DNA from: Actinomycetes bacterium
GTDB lineage: Bacteria; Actinomycetota; Acidimicrobiia; Acidimicrobiales; Microtrichaceae
Assembly (NCBI GenBank): GCA_023423215.1
Contig: JAFAFZ010000585.1
Location: 1-7,170, forward strand
Reading direction: 5' to 3'
DNA: 7,170 bases
The notes below the pieces were generated by a model. It did not search any database. It was not told where the DNA came from and saw only the letters and a list, made by a program, of their open reading frames with translations. Each line of letters begins with the position of its first letter. Position 1 is the stretch's first letter. Of the stretch, positions 1 to 4,979 are shown in pieces. The position numbers and the translations under genes are program-made.

Positions 1-157
1 CCCCAACAGCGGGGGCTTGTGGCCCCCCCGCCCCCTTACCCGCCCTGATCCCCCCTGGTTGCCCCTGCGTCGGCGGGATCGGGCGTGGATCTGGTCGTCC
101 TGCGACCACCCTCACGCAGGATCGATCTCGGCGGGCCGAGCCGGTCACGACGGACCA
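1..157. other. gene-free left edge with a G/C hairpin at 11-27
   Basis: I see no gene here on either strand; the open frames crossing it are low-complexity Arg/Pro/Gly-rich shadows. Positions 11-16 (GGGGGC) and 22-27 (GCCCCC) form a perfect 6-bp stem with a 5-base loop, followed by a C-rich run with no T tract. It could be a terminator-like end for a gene lying to the left, or simply G/C-rich sequence. Confidence 0.3.
127..140 (-). terminator. possible factor-independent terminator hairpin
   Basis: CTCGGC (127-132) and GCCGAG (135-140) form a perfect inverted repeat. It begins 17 bases past the stop codon of the minus-strand membrane-protein gene at 158-589. No T-rich tract follows on the minus strand, so this would be the U-less type often proposed for high-GC actinobacteria. 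Its position after a stop is the main support; the short stem could also be chance. Confidence 0.35.
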
Positions 158-589
158 TCAGCCCGGGGGCCAGGCCCCGGACCCGATGCGGCGGCGTCGG
201 TGCACGAGGTCCTGCACGGCTCCGGCGACTGCGACGAGGACGGTCAGCGCCAGGGCGGCGTACGGCACGTAGAACACGGCGAAGCCCGCCTGCGCGTCGT
301 CGATGACCACGATCAGCGCACCGGCGACGGCGGAGACGCCCGTCAGCAGCACCACCGTGACCGCCCGCATCCAGCCGGGCCGGGCGACGGCGATCGGCAG
401 GGCGCACGGCAGCGCGACCAGCGGGAGGTAGCCCAACGCGCTGCCGGGGAGCTGCTCCCAGTCCACCGACCTGTTCGCGACGAACGGCACGGCGGCAGGT
501 GTGGCCACCACGAACGTCGCCCAGGGAACGAGCGAGAGGGCGGCGACCCGTCGGAGTTTGCCGTCATCGGTCGGTCGGTTCGACGTCAT
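158..589 (-). CDS. small four-helix membrane protein, function unknown
   Basis: This encodes 143 residues. About four hydrophobic stretches are visible, near residues 15-37, 49-69, 74-96 and 102-127. The N-terminus is polar (K11, R14, R15 before the first helix) and the C-terminus is basic (HRRRR, 130-134). By the positive-inside rule both ends should face the cytoplasm. I recognise no catalytic motif or named family. The ATG at 589 directly precedes the basic N-terminus; the upstream sequence has no good Shine-Dalgarno but carries GACGAT seven bases before the ATG, so a leaderless start is possible. The gene is 160 bp downstream of the 62-residue membrane protein gene on the same strand and may have its own promoter. 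The hydrophobic pattern makes a real gene likely; its role is unknown. Confidence 0.75.
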   Translation of the reverse strand: MTSNRPTDDGKLRRVAALSLVPWATFVVATPAAVPFVANRSVDWEQLPGSALGYLPLVALPCALPIAVARPGWMRAVTVVLLTGVSAVAGALIVVIDDAQAGFAVFYVPYAALALTVLVAVAGAVQDLVHRRRRIGSGAWPPG

Positions 590-637
590 GTCGACGATCG
601 TCCGGCACGGCCTCCGGTCGGACCATCCGGGCCGTCC

Positions 638-708
638 CCCAGATCGGGCTGGGTTCAGACCGCTCGGTCCTCCGCCGAGTGCACGCGCTCGCGCGCCGGA
701 GCCGCGAG
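638..708. other. intergenic region with three short inverted repeats
   Basis: The 160-bp gap between the two small membrane-protein genes holds three inverted repeats. They are CCCAG/CTGGG (638-642 and 649-653, 6-base spacer), CTCGG/CCGAG (663-667 and 675-679, 7-base loop) and CTCGCG/CGCGAG (688-693 and 703-708, 9-base loop). The last two lie downstream of the stop at 750 on the minus strand and could end that transcript. The first lies upstream of the gene at 158-589 and could be an operator. All are short and none has a T tract. Confidence 0.3.
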
Positions 709-749
709 GGTCAGGGTAGATCTGCGCACCCAGCCACCAGGCGACCGCT

Positions 750-938
750 TCAGGCCTGCGCGTCGGGTTCGTCGTCGGGCGGTCGCAGTGACCGGTGGTA
801 CTCGTCCTCCCGTGCGCGCTGCTCCCAGAACTCGCGGTCGCTCCGCAGCGACCGGTAGAGGCCGAACGCGGCGAGGGCGACGAGGACGATGCCGGCGGCG
901 ATGCCGGACAGGACGTCGGTCGCCGTCACCGCCAGCAT
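750..938 (-). CDS. 62-residue single-pass membrane protein, function unknown
   Basis: The predicted protein has one clear transmembrane stretch (about residues 8-28, rich in Ala, Val, Ile and Leu). It is followed by a charged, probably cytoplasmic tail of about 34 residues (Arg/Asp/Glu-rich, ending in a Pro-Asp-rich segment). The start is well supported: a GGGAG Shine-Dalgarno lies six bases before the ATG at 938. The gene is 28 bp downstream of the lipoprotein gene on the same strand, so the two are probably co-transcribed. I recognise no family. Small one-helix proteins of this shape are often accessory subunits or stress proteins, but nothing here says which. Confidence 0.7.
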   Translation of the reverse strand: MLAVTATDVLSGIAAGIVLVALAAFGLYRSLRSDREFWEQRAREDEYHRSLRPPDDEPDAQA

Positions 939-944
939 CGTCGG

Positions 945-949
945 CTCCC
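945..949 (-). promoter_or_regulatory. Shine-Dalgarno site of the 62-residue membrane protein gene
   Basis: The minus strand reads GGGAG with a six-base spacer to the ATG at 938. This fixes the start and rejects the competing ATG at 970. That ATG overlaps the upstream stop (ATGA) but opens a 14-codon frame ending at 926. Confidence 0.6.
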
Positions 950-966
950 GCTCGGATCGTCCGCGC

Positions 967-2001
967 TCATGCGCTCGACCAGACCTGCGAGACCGCGCGA
1001 CCTGGCACGTCGGTCACGGCCAGGACGGCGGAGTCGGTCGACACGACCTGCGCACCCGGCACGAGGGTGTCCTGCCACTGCCCCGGTCCGGTCCGGGCGA
1101 GCACTCGAGATCGCGGCGCGATGAACGCGGTGCCGCCGTCCGGTGTCCAGGCGGCCGCATCGAGATGCCACGGGAGGGGGTCGCCGTCGGCGACCTCGCC
1201 GTAGTTCGACTCGACCGTCGTCCACGTGCCGGTCGACATCGAGAAGCTGCGCTCGGTGGTGGGCCGCACCAAGGTGATCCCGTCCGGTCCGCACAGCACG
1301 CCGTCCGGCCCGGCGGCGTCCATCGGCGGCGGCGGTGGAGGTGCGCCGCGGACCCAGTCGCCGTCGCGGTCCGAGAGGTCGCGCGTGTCGATCCTGTCGA
1401 TCGTCGGGCCGTCGTCCACCTCCGCCCGGATCAGGACGTCCCCGGCGACGCACAGGTTCCCCGGCCCCGCGTCGTCCGGTGGATCGAGCTTCGTGACCAG
1501 ACCGGCCTCGTCGATCGAGTAGTAGCCGTCGTCGATGAAGACCACGGCGTGCGGGCCGTCGGTCGGGAGCGCGTAGATCTCGCGGCCTTCGGTGACGGGG
1601 ACGTTCGGCGCGTTGAGCGCGGTCCAGTGCGATCGGTCGGCGGAGAGCAGGTACATGCGGAAGCTGCCGCGTGCGCACTCCTCGTCGGTCGAGCAGAGGG
1701 TGCCCACCGCCAGGATGGTGCTGCCGACGCCGACCGTGGAGTAGCGGCCGGGGCGAGGCAGGATCGGCAGGTCGATCCAGGTCCCGTCCGGTCGGCGGGC
1801 CTGCGGGCGGACGTCGCCGGTCGAGTCGCCGACGGCGGCGAGGTCAGCGCCAAGCGCAGCGAAGGACGCGGTGTCCAGCCACGCCGGCGGCTGCTCGTGC
1901 ACCTGCGGCGGCCCCGACGCCCGATCGCCGCGTGCGCACCCTCCGCTCGTGGGCACGGCGACGAGCGCGACGGCCAGGACAACGTTCCGACGACGACCCA
2001 C
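967..2001 (-). CDS. predicted lipoprotein or secreted beta-rich protein
   Basis: This encodes 344 residues. The N-terminus looks like a signal peptide: three arginines (residues 3-5), a hydrophobic core (about 7-17) and Cys22 in the context TSGGC. That is a poor lipobox because position -3 is Ser rather than Leu or Val, so it may be a lipoprotein or a normally cleaved secreted protein. The mature part has many short beta-type segments, with repeated Trp/Gly/Asp turns (DGTWIDL, SHWTAL, TGTWTTV, GQWQDTL). This resembles the irregular blades of a beta-propeller, but I see no canonical Kelch or WD repeat. A run of six prolines (about residues 213-218) sits mid-protein. Cysteines occur in nearby pairs, consistent with an extracytoplasmic location. 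The GTG start at 2001 puts the signal peptide at the N-terminus; GGAGG is present but only three bases upstream. Ligand and role are unknown. Confidence 0.75.
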   Translation of the reverse strand: MGRRRNVVLAVALVAVPTSGGCARGDRASGPPQVHEQPPAWLDTASFAALGADLAAVGDSTGDVRPQARRPDGTWIDLPILPRPGRYSTVGVGSTILAVGTLCSTDEECARGSFRMYLLSADRSHWTALNAPNVPVTEGREIYALPTDGPHAVVFIDDGYYSIDEAGLVTKLDPPDDAGPGNLCVAGDVLIRAEVDDGPTIDRIDTRDLSDRDGDWVRGAPPPPPPMDAAGPDGVLCGPDGITLVRPTTERSFSMSTGTWTTVESNYGEVADGDPLPWHLDAAAWTPDGGTAFIAPRSRVLARTGPGQWQDTLVPGAQVVSTDSAVLAVTDVPGRAVSQVWSSA

Positions 2002-2008
2002 CTGCCTC

Positions 2009-2044
2009 CACCACCCGCCGCCAGTGTGGCAGCGGGAGGTGGTG
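2009..2044 (-). terminator. strong hairpin between the Xre regulator gene and the lipoprotein gene
   Basis: CACCA, CCCGC and GCCA (2009-2023) pair with TGGC, GCGGG and TGGTG (2027-2044). The loop is three bases, with one mismatch and a 3-base bulge. It lies 8 bases past the Xre stop and fills almost all of the 51-bp gap. There is no T tract after it on the minus strand. The hairpin ends at the GGAGG Shine-Dalgarno of the lipoprotein gene (2005-2009). It could therefore terminate the upstream transcript or affect initiation at the lipoprotein gene. Confidence 0.45.
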
Positions 2045-2052
2045 CGGTCGGG

Positions 2053-2262
2053 TCAGTCGTCCTCGACCCACTCCAGCAGGTCGCCCGGCTGGCACTCGAG
2101 CACCCGGCACATGGCGTCGAGGGTGCTGAAGCGCACGGCCTTGGCCCGCCCGTTCTTCAGCACCGCGACGTTCGCCGGGGTGAGGCCGACCTGCTCGGCG
2201 AAGTCGCCCACGCTCATCTTCCGCTTGGCGAGCTCGACGTCGATGCGCACGACGATGGCCAT
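2053..2262 (-). CDS. small Xre/Cro-type transcriptional regulator (YozG-like)
   Basis: This encodes 69 residues and is nearly all one helix-turn-helix domain (about residues 10-62). The motif is KRKMSVGDFAEQVGLT then NVAVLKNGRAK, followed by the STLDAMCRVLECQPGDLLEW ending typical of the compact Cro/C1 proteins related to Bacillus YozG. It should bind DNA as a dimer. The ATG at 2262 shares one base with the DUF2975 stop (TGATG), so the two are translationally coupled; GGAAG ten bases upstream may also help. A longer frame reaching 2562 is only the shadow of the DUF2975 gene. Genes pairing this regulator with a DUF2975 membrane protein are widespread in Gram-positive bacteria, and the regulator is expected to control its own operon. 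The AT-rich palindrome at 2761-2781 is the obvious candidate operator. The direct signal is unknown. Confidence 0.9.
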   Translation of the reverse strand: MAIVVRIDVELAKRKMSVGDFAEQVGLTPANVAVLKNGRAKAVRFSTLDAMCRVLECQPGDLLEWVEDD

Positions 2263-2741
2263 CAGATCACCGCTTCCATGTCGCTGCGCAGCGCGGTCGC
2301 CTGCCGCAGCAGGGCCCGCATCACCAGGATCAGCATCCCGAGCACCGCGCCGAAGAGCAGCACGAGCGTGAGCAGCAGCGGCACGCCCGGGTCGTCGGCG
2401 GTGAAGCCCACGTAGAGGAAGAGCCCGGCGATCACCACCCAGGCCACGCCGATCGCGCCGACGATCGCGTCGACCCAGACGAACGCCCGGTCGCTGAAGA
2501 TGCGGTCCTCCTGCACCATCGTGAGCAGCTTCCACGTGCACACGATCACGACCTGGACGCACAGCAGGACGAGCACCGAGATCGCGGTGAGCGGCCAGCG
2601 GAGGTACGCCATGTCGGGGTCCTCCTCGGCCATGTGGCGGAACTGGCCCGGCATGCTCATGACCTGGAACAGGCCGATGAGGGCGAAGAGCAGCACGAGC
2701 AGGATCCGGAGCGGCACGACGGTGTAGCGGGATGTCAGCAT
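2262..2741 (-). CDS. DUF2975 family membrane protein
   Basis: This encodes 159 residues, the usual size for DUF2975. Four transmembrane segments lie at about residues 10-30, 50-70, 90-113 and 120-142. Between the second and third is the family's recognisable polar stretch, VQEDRIFSDRAFVWVDAI (about 76-93). The C-terminal tail is short and charged. The family has no proven biochemical function. Its constant pairing with a YozG-type Xre protein suggests the membrane protein either senses something or is what the regulator controls. The ATG at 2741 follows a plausible promoter so closely that the message is probably leaderless; no Shine-Dalgarno is visible. It is first in a two-gene unit with the regulator gene at 2053-2262. 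Confidence 0.88.
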   Translation of the reverse strand: MLTSRYTVVPLRILLVLLFALIGLFQVMSMPGQFRHMAEEDPDMAYLRWPLTAISVLVLLCVQVVIVCTWKLLTMVQEDRIFSDRAFVWVDAIVGAIGVAWVVIAGLFLYVGFTADDPGVPLLLTLVLLFGAVLGMLILVMRALLRQATALRSDMEAVI

Positions 2742-2747
2742 GTGTCG

Positions 2748-2776
2748 ATCATCAGCGCGAATCTATCGAAAGTCAA
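2748..2776 (-). promoter_or_regulatory. likely promoter of the DUF2975-Xre operon, leaderless type
   Basis: The minus strand carries TTGACT (2776-2771), a 17-base spacer and GATGAT (2753-2748). The -35 box is a strong match. The -10 keeps the key A at position 2 and T at position 6. Transcription would begin about seven bases on, at or next to the ATG at 2741, which fits the absence of a ribosome-binding site. This is inferred from sequence only. Confidence 0.5.
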
Positions 2777-2781
2777 TAGAT
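2761..2781. promoter_or_regulatory. AT-rich palindrome, candidate operator of the Xre regulator
   Basis: The arms ATCTATCGA (2761-2769) and TCAATAGAT (2773-2781) flank a 3-base centre (AAG). They match at eight of nine positions, and the outer six (ATCTAT/ATAGAT) are perfect. The palindrome overlaps the -35 box of the DUF2975 promoter and is far more AT-rich than its surroundings. Arm length and symmetry suit a dimeric Cro-type repressor. Binding by the neighbouring Xre protein is an inference. Confidence 0.55.
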
Positions 2782-2802
2782 CAACATCGAAGGACGATCG
2801 AC

Positions 2803-3738
2803 TTACACCTCGAGGAGCTGTCCCTCGGTCCCGAGCTCGAGGCGGAGCGCCGAGCCCAGATGGGCGATCCTCGCCGCTGCCTCGTCGACGACGTCGGAGA
2901 TCGACGCGTCGTCGCGTCCCGGCGCGTGGTGGATCAGCACGAGGCGGGCGGCCCCCGCCGAGACGGCGAGATCGACGGCGTCCGTCGCCGTGCAGTGCCC
3001 GAAGTCGTCGGCGATCGCACGCTCGTGCTCGACGTACTGCGAGTCGTGGAGCAACACGTCGACGCCCGCGCACAGCTCCCGAACCCCCTCGAGGTCTCGC
3101 CGGCTCGCCCGGCCCACGCAGTGATCGGGAACGTAGGCGAGCGAGCGCCCACCTCGTTCGACGCGGACGCCGACGGTGACGCCGCCCTTGTGGCGAACCT
3201 CGACGGCGGTGGCACAGGTGTCGGGAGCTGCGACGTCGAGGGGACCAGGCCGCAGCGCGCGGAAGCGCCAGGTGCCGCCCAGCTCGTCGGGGCGGATCGG
3301 GAAGGAAGGCGGGGCGAAGCCACGAGCCAGCAGCTCCAGCGCAGCCGCATCGACATCCTCGGGGGCGACCCCGGGTTCGGCCTCGGGCGCCGGGATCCAC
3401 AGGTCGATCCGGGCGTCGGGGCGGTCGGCGTTGCGCAGGAAGGGCAGGCCCTGGATGTGGTCCCAGTGCAGGTGGGTCAGCACCACGTCCGCGTCCAGGG
3501 CGCGATCGCCGAGCACCTCCGCGAGCCCCCGGAAGCCGGTGCCCGCGTCGAGCACGAGCCAGCGTCCGGCCGGGTCGTCGCCGGGCGGGGCGACGGCAAG
3601 GCAGGAGGTGTGGCCGCCGACCCGTGCGAAGCGCTCGCCCGGCGCTGGCGTCGACCCGCGCACGCCCAGCAGGCGCACTCGGAACGCGGCGGACCCCTGC
3701 GCGACGTGCTCGGACCCCGCTCCAGGACGACCGGTCAC
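2803..3738 (-). CDS. MBL-fold metallo-hydrolase (GVRGS / HxHxDH type)
   Basis: This encodes 311 residues, with no signal peptide, so it is probably cytoplasmic. The metallo-beta-lactamase fold signatures appear in order: LLGVRGSTPAPG (about 23-34); GGHTSCL (41-47); VLDAGTG (62-68); the metal-binding motif THLHWDH with His89, His91, Asp93 and His94; YVPDH (202-206); LLHDSQY (229-235) with Asp232; FGHCTATDAVDLA (about 246-258) with His248; and LVLIHHAP (266-273) with His270 and His271. All expected metal ligands look present, so an active two-metal hydrolase is likely. The GVRGS opening and HDSQY motif place it with TaR3-like phosphohydrolase-type MBL proteins rather than beta-lactamases. The true substrate is unknown. 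Its GTG start overlaps the stop of the cyclic-nucleotide-binding gene by four bases (GTGA), so the two are translationally coupled. A role in cyclic-nucleotide turnover is a hypothesis from context only; it is not a clear class II cyclic phosphodiesterase. Confidence 0.88.
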   Translation of the reverse strand: MTGRPGAGSEHVAQGSAAFRVRLLGVRGSTPAPGERFARVGGHTSCLAVAPPGDDPAGRWLVLDAGTGFRGLAEVLGDRALDADVVLTHLHWDHIQGLPFLRNADRPDARIDLWIPAPEAEPGVAPEDVDAAALELLARGFAPPSFPIRPDELGGTWRFRALRPGPLDVAAPDTCATAVEVRHKGGVTVGVRVERGGRSLAYVPDHCVGRASRRDLEGVRELCAGVDVLLHDSQYVEHERAIADDFGHCTATDAVDLAVSAGAARLVLIHHAPGRDDASISDVVDEAAARIAHLGSALRLELGTEGQLLEV

Positions 3739-4847
3739 ACGGGGCTCGCCGAGGGGTCCGGCAGGTCCTCACGTCGGTGGTCCTGGCTCACGGCCGACAG
3801 CATGTCACGGTCGATCGTGCCCGTCGCGGCGATCGCGAGGCGGCACCGCGTGACGGCCCGCACGGTCGCGGTGCTCCGTCCGGTCTCCAGCAGGGAGCGC
3901 TCCCCGAGGATGGCGCCGGGCCCGACCTCGGCGACGGGTTCTCCGTCGACCTCGATGAGCAGCACGCCGTCGAGCAGGAGGTGGATCTGCCCGCCGGGTG
4001 CGCCCTGTCGCAGCACCTCGTCGCCCTCGTGGGCGGTGACGATGCGCGGTGGCTGCTCGCCCCGCATGACCAGGTGCGAGATCTGGCGTTCGAGCGCGGT
4101 CTCCACCTGCGTCACCAAGGCGGGGGAGTCCTCGTCACCCCATGGGCTGTGGCGACCGAAGCTGTGCCGGTACCAGTCCTTGAAGTCGGCCTGGCCGACC
4201 TTCTCGACGAGCTCGCCGTCGGACCCGTAGATCCAGTGGCGGGGGAAGCGGCTCGCCCCGACGACCTCGTGGGTCGCCGAGCCGTCGACGTGCAGGGTCA
4301 GCGCCAGCGTCGTCCAGACGAGTGGAGCGGCGAACTGCACGTACGGCGCACGGTTCACGCGGCGAGGTGTGGGCAGGGCGGTGCGCCCGCCGTAGGTCTG
4401 CACGAACCGCACCCGGTCACCGAGCAGCTCCGGCTCGGCGCGCAGCTCCTCCATGGCGATCGCGGCGAAGGTGACCTCACGGCCGGCCGCCCGGACCGTG
4501 GTCGAGCCGATCTGGGACTCGCCGCAGTACTCGGCCGCGGTGATGGTCGGTCCGTCGGGTCCGTCGGTCACCTCGATGCGTGCACGCAGGTGGTTCGCGA
4601 ACCGGAAGCGGTCCTGTGCGCGCCAGTCGGCCAGGTCGCCTAGCGTCGACGCCGGCGGGTCGTCGTAGTGCACCGGACCGGCGCTGAAGATCACCTTGTT
4701 CAGACCGGTGACGGCCTCGCTGGGGATCCACGAGACGGACGTGACCTCGGAGTCGACGGTCCGGGTGGCGGGCCGCGCGGTGGCGGCGAGATCGTCGTGG
4801 CCGGTTCCGGCGGAGCGGTGGGTGGCGGTGCTGTCGGCGTCGTTCAT
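3735..4847 (-). CDS. uncharacterised N-terminal region fused to a cyclic-nucleotide-binding domain
   Basis: This encodes 370 residues. Residues 1-34 are polar and low-complexity. Residues about 35-265 form a domain I cannot assign, with distinctive stretches SVSWIPSEAVTGLNK (37-51), GGRTALPTPRRV (153-164), ASRFPRHWIYGSDG (198-211) and DFKDWYRHSFG (221-231). I recall similar proteins in other actinobacteria, annotated only by their C-terminus. Residues about 267-350 are a CAP_ED-type cyclic-nucleotide-binding domain: beta strands with Gly turns, then the phosphate-binding cassette around GERSLLETGRSTATVRA (315-331). Glu316 is present, but the usual Arg position is Ser325, with Arg324 just before it. 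No DNA-binding domain follows, so this is not a CRP-type transcription factor. I chose the ATG at 4847 because it is the nearest start before the conserved part; the frame stays open far upstream only as a shadow of the divergent cyclase gene. It is first in an operon with the MBL gene and divergent from the cyclase, its likely ligand source. Confidence 0.85.
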   Translation of the reverse strand: MNDADSTATHRSAGTGHDDLAATARPATRTVDSEVTSVSWIPSEAVTGLNKVIFSAGPVHYDDPPASTLGDLADWRAQDRFRFANHLRARIEVTDGPDGPTITAAEYCGESQIGSTTVRAAGREVTFAAIAMEELRAEPELLGDRVRFVQTYGGRTALPTPRRVNRAPYVQFAAPLVWTTLALTLHVDGSATHEVVGASRFPRHWIYGSDGELVEKVGQADFKDWYRHSFGRHSPWGDEDSPALVTQVETALERQISHLVMRGEQPPRIVTAHEGDEVLRQGAPGGQIHLLLDGVLLIEVDGEPVAEVGPGAILGERSLLETGRSTATVRAVTRCRLAIAATGTIDRDMLSAVSQDHRREDLPDPSASPV

Positions 4848-4853
4848 GGAACC

Positions 4854-4859
4854 ATCATC
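4854..4859 (-). promoter_or_regulatory. possible -10 element of a leaderless transcript for the cyclic-nucleotide-binding gene
   Basis: The minus strand reads GATGAT, then six bases, then the ATG at 4847. This is the same hexamer and spacing as at the DUF2975 gene. No convincing -35 box is seen, and no Shine-Dalgarno precedes the ATG. The -35 position would fall in the left arm of the inverted repeat at 4873-4883. Confidence 0.3.
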
Positions 4860-4872
4860 GGGACGTCCGGCC

Positions 4873-4968
4873 CGCACGACGACCGCGCCAGCCGGTGTTC
4901 CGACAGGGGTGGAGGCACCCCCTCGCGACACAGGGCTCCGCCCTTGGTCGTGCACCCGTCGTCGTGCG
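4873..4968. repeat. 11-bp perfect inverted repeat in the divergent intergenic region
   Basis: CGCACGACGAC (4873-4883) and GTCGTCGTGCG (4958-4968) are exact reverse complements separated by 74 bp. Both lie inside the 132-bp gap between the divergent start codons. One arm is 26-36 bp from the binding-protein ATG and the other 12-22 bp from the cyclase ATG. They could be two binding sites for one regulator that controls both directions. CGAC-type runs are common in this DNA, which weakens the case somewhat. Confidence 0.45.
4906..4921. promoter_or_regulatory. 16-bp palindrome at the centre of the divergent promoter region
   Basis: GGGGTG (4906-4911) and CACCCC (4916-4921) are perfect inverted arms around a 4-base centre. 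The palindrome's midpoint coincides with the midpoint of the 4848-4979 intergenic region. A second small hairpin, AGGGC/GCCCT (4932-4936 and 4940-4944), lies just to the right. Either could be an operator or, if transcribed, leader structure. This does not resemble the TGTGA-N6-TCACA consensus of CRP-type regulators. Confidence 0.4.
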
Positions 4969-4979
4969 TCACTGGTGGC

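Noticed and set aside
17..1204. Plus-strand 395-codon open frame at the left edge
   Set aside because: Arg/Pro/Gly-rich with no domain, and antisense to three minus-strand genes with membrane or signal-peptide features.
2053..2562. Longer version of the Xre gene starting at 2562
   Set aside because: The added N-terminus is the shadow of the DUF2975 gene. The ATG at 2262 is coupled to the upstream stop and starts exactly at the HTH family's usual N-terminus.
2803..3738. Class II cyclic nucleotide phosphodiesterase or beta-lactamase
   Set aside because: The metal motif and flanking blocks (GVRGS, HDSQY, IHHAP) fit the TaR3-like MBL group. A nucleotide phosphodiesterase role stays only a hypothesis from context.
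889..4230. Long plus-strand open frames (889-2415 and 2740-4230)
   Set aside because: Low-complexity shadows antisense to the lipoprotein, Xre, DUF2975, MBL and cyclic-nucleotide-binding genes.
3735..4847. Family 2B encapsulin shell protein (these carry a cyclic-nucleotide-binding domain)
   Set aside because: As I know them, those proteins have the binding domain as an internal insertion in a longer HK97-type shell. Here it is C-terminal, and the N-terminal part shows no shell-protein motifs I recognise. A structure prediction would settle it.
3735..4847. CRP/FNR-type transcription factor
   Set aside because: The protein ends about 20 residues after the cyclic-nucleotide-binding domain, with no helix-turn-helix.
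4848..4979. CRP/GlxR operator between the divergent genes
   Set aside because: No TGTGA-N6-TCACA match is present; the symmetric elements there have unrelated sequences.
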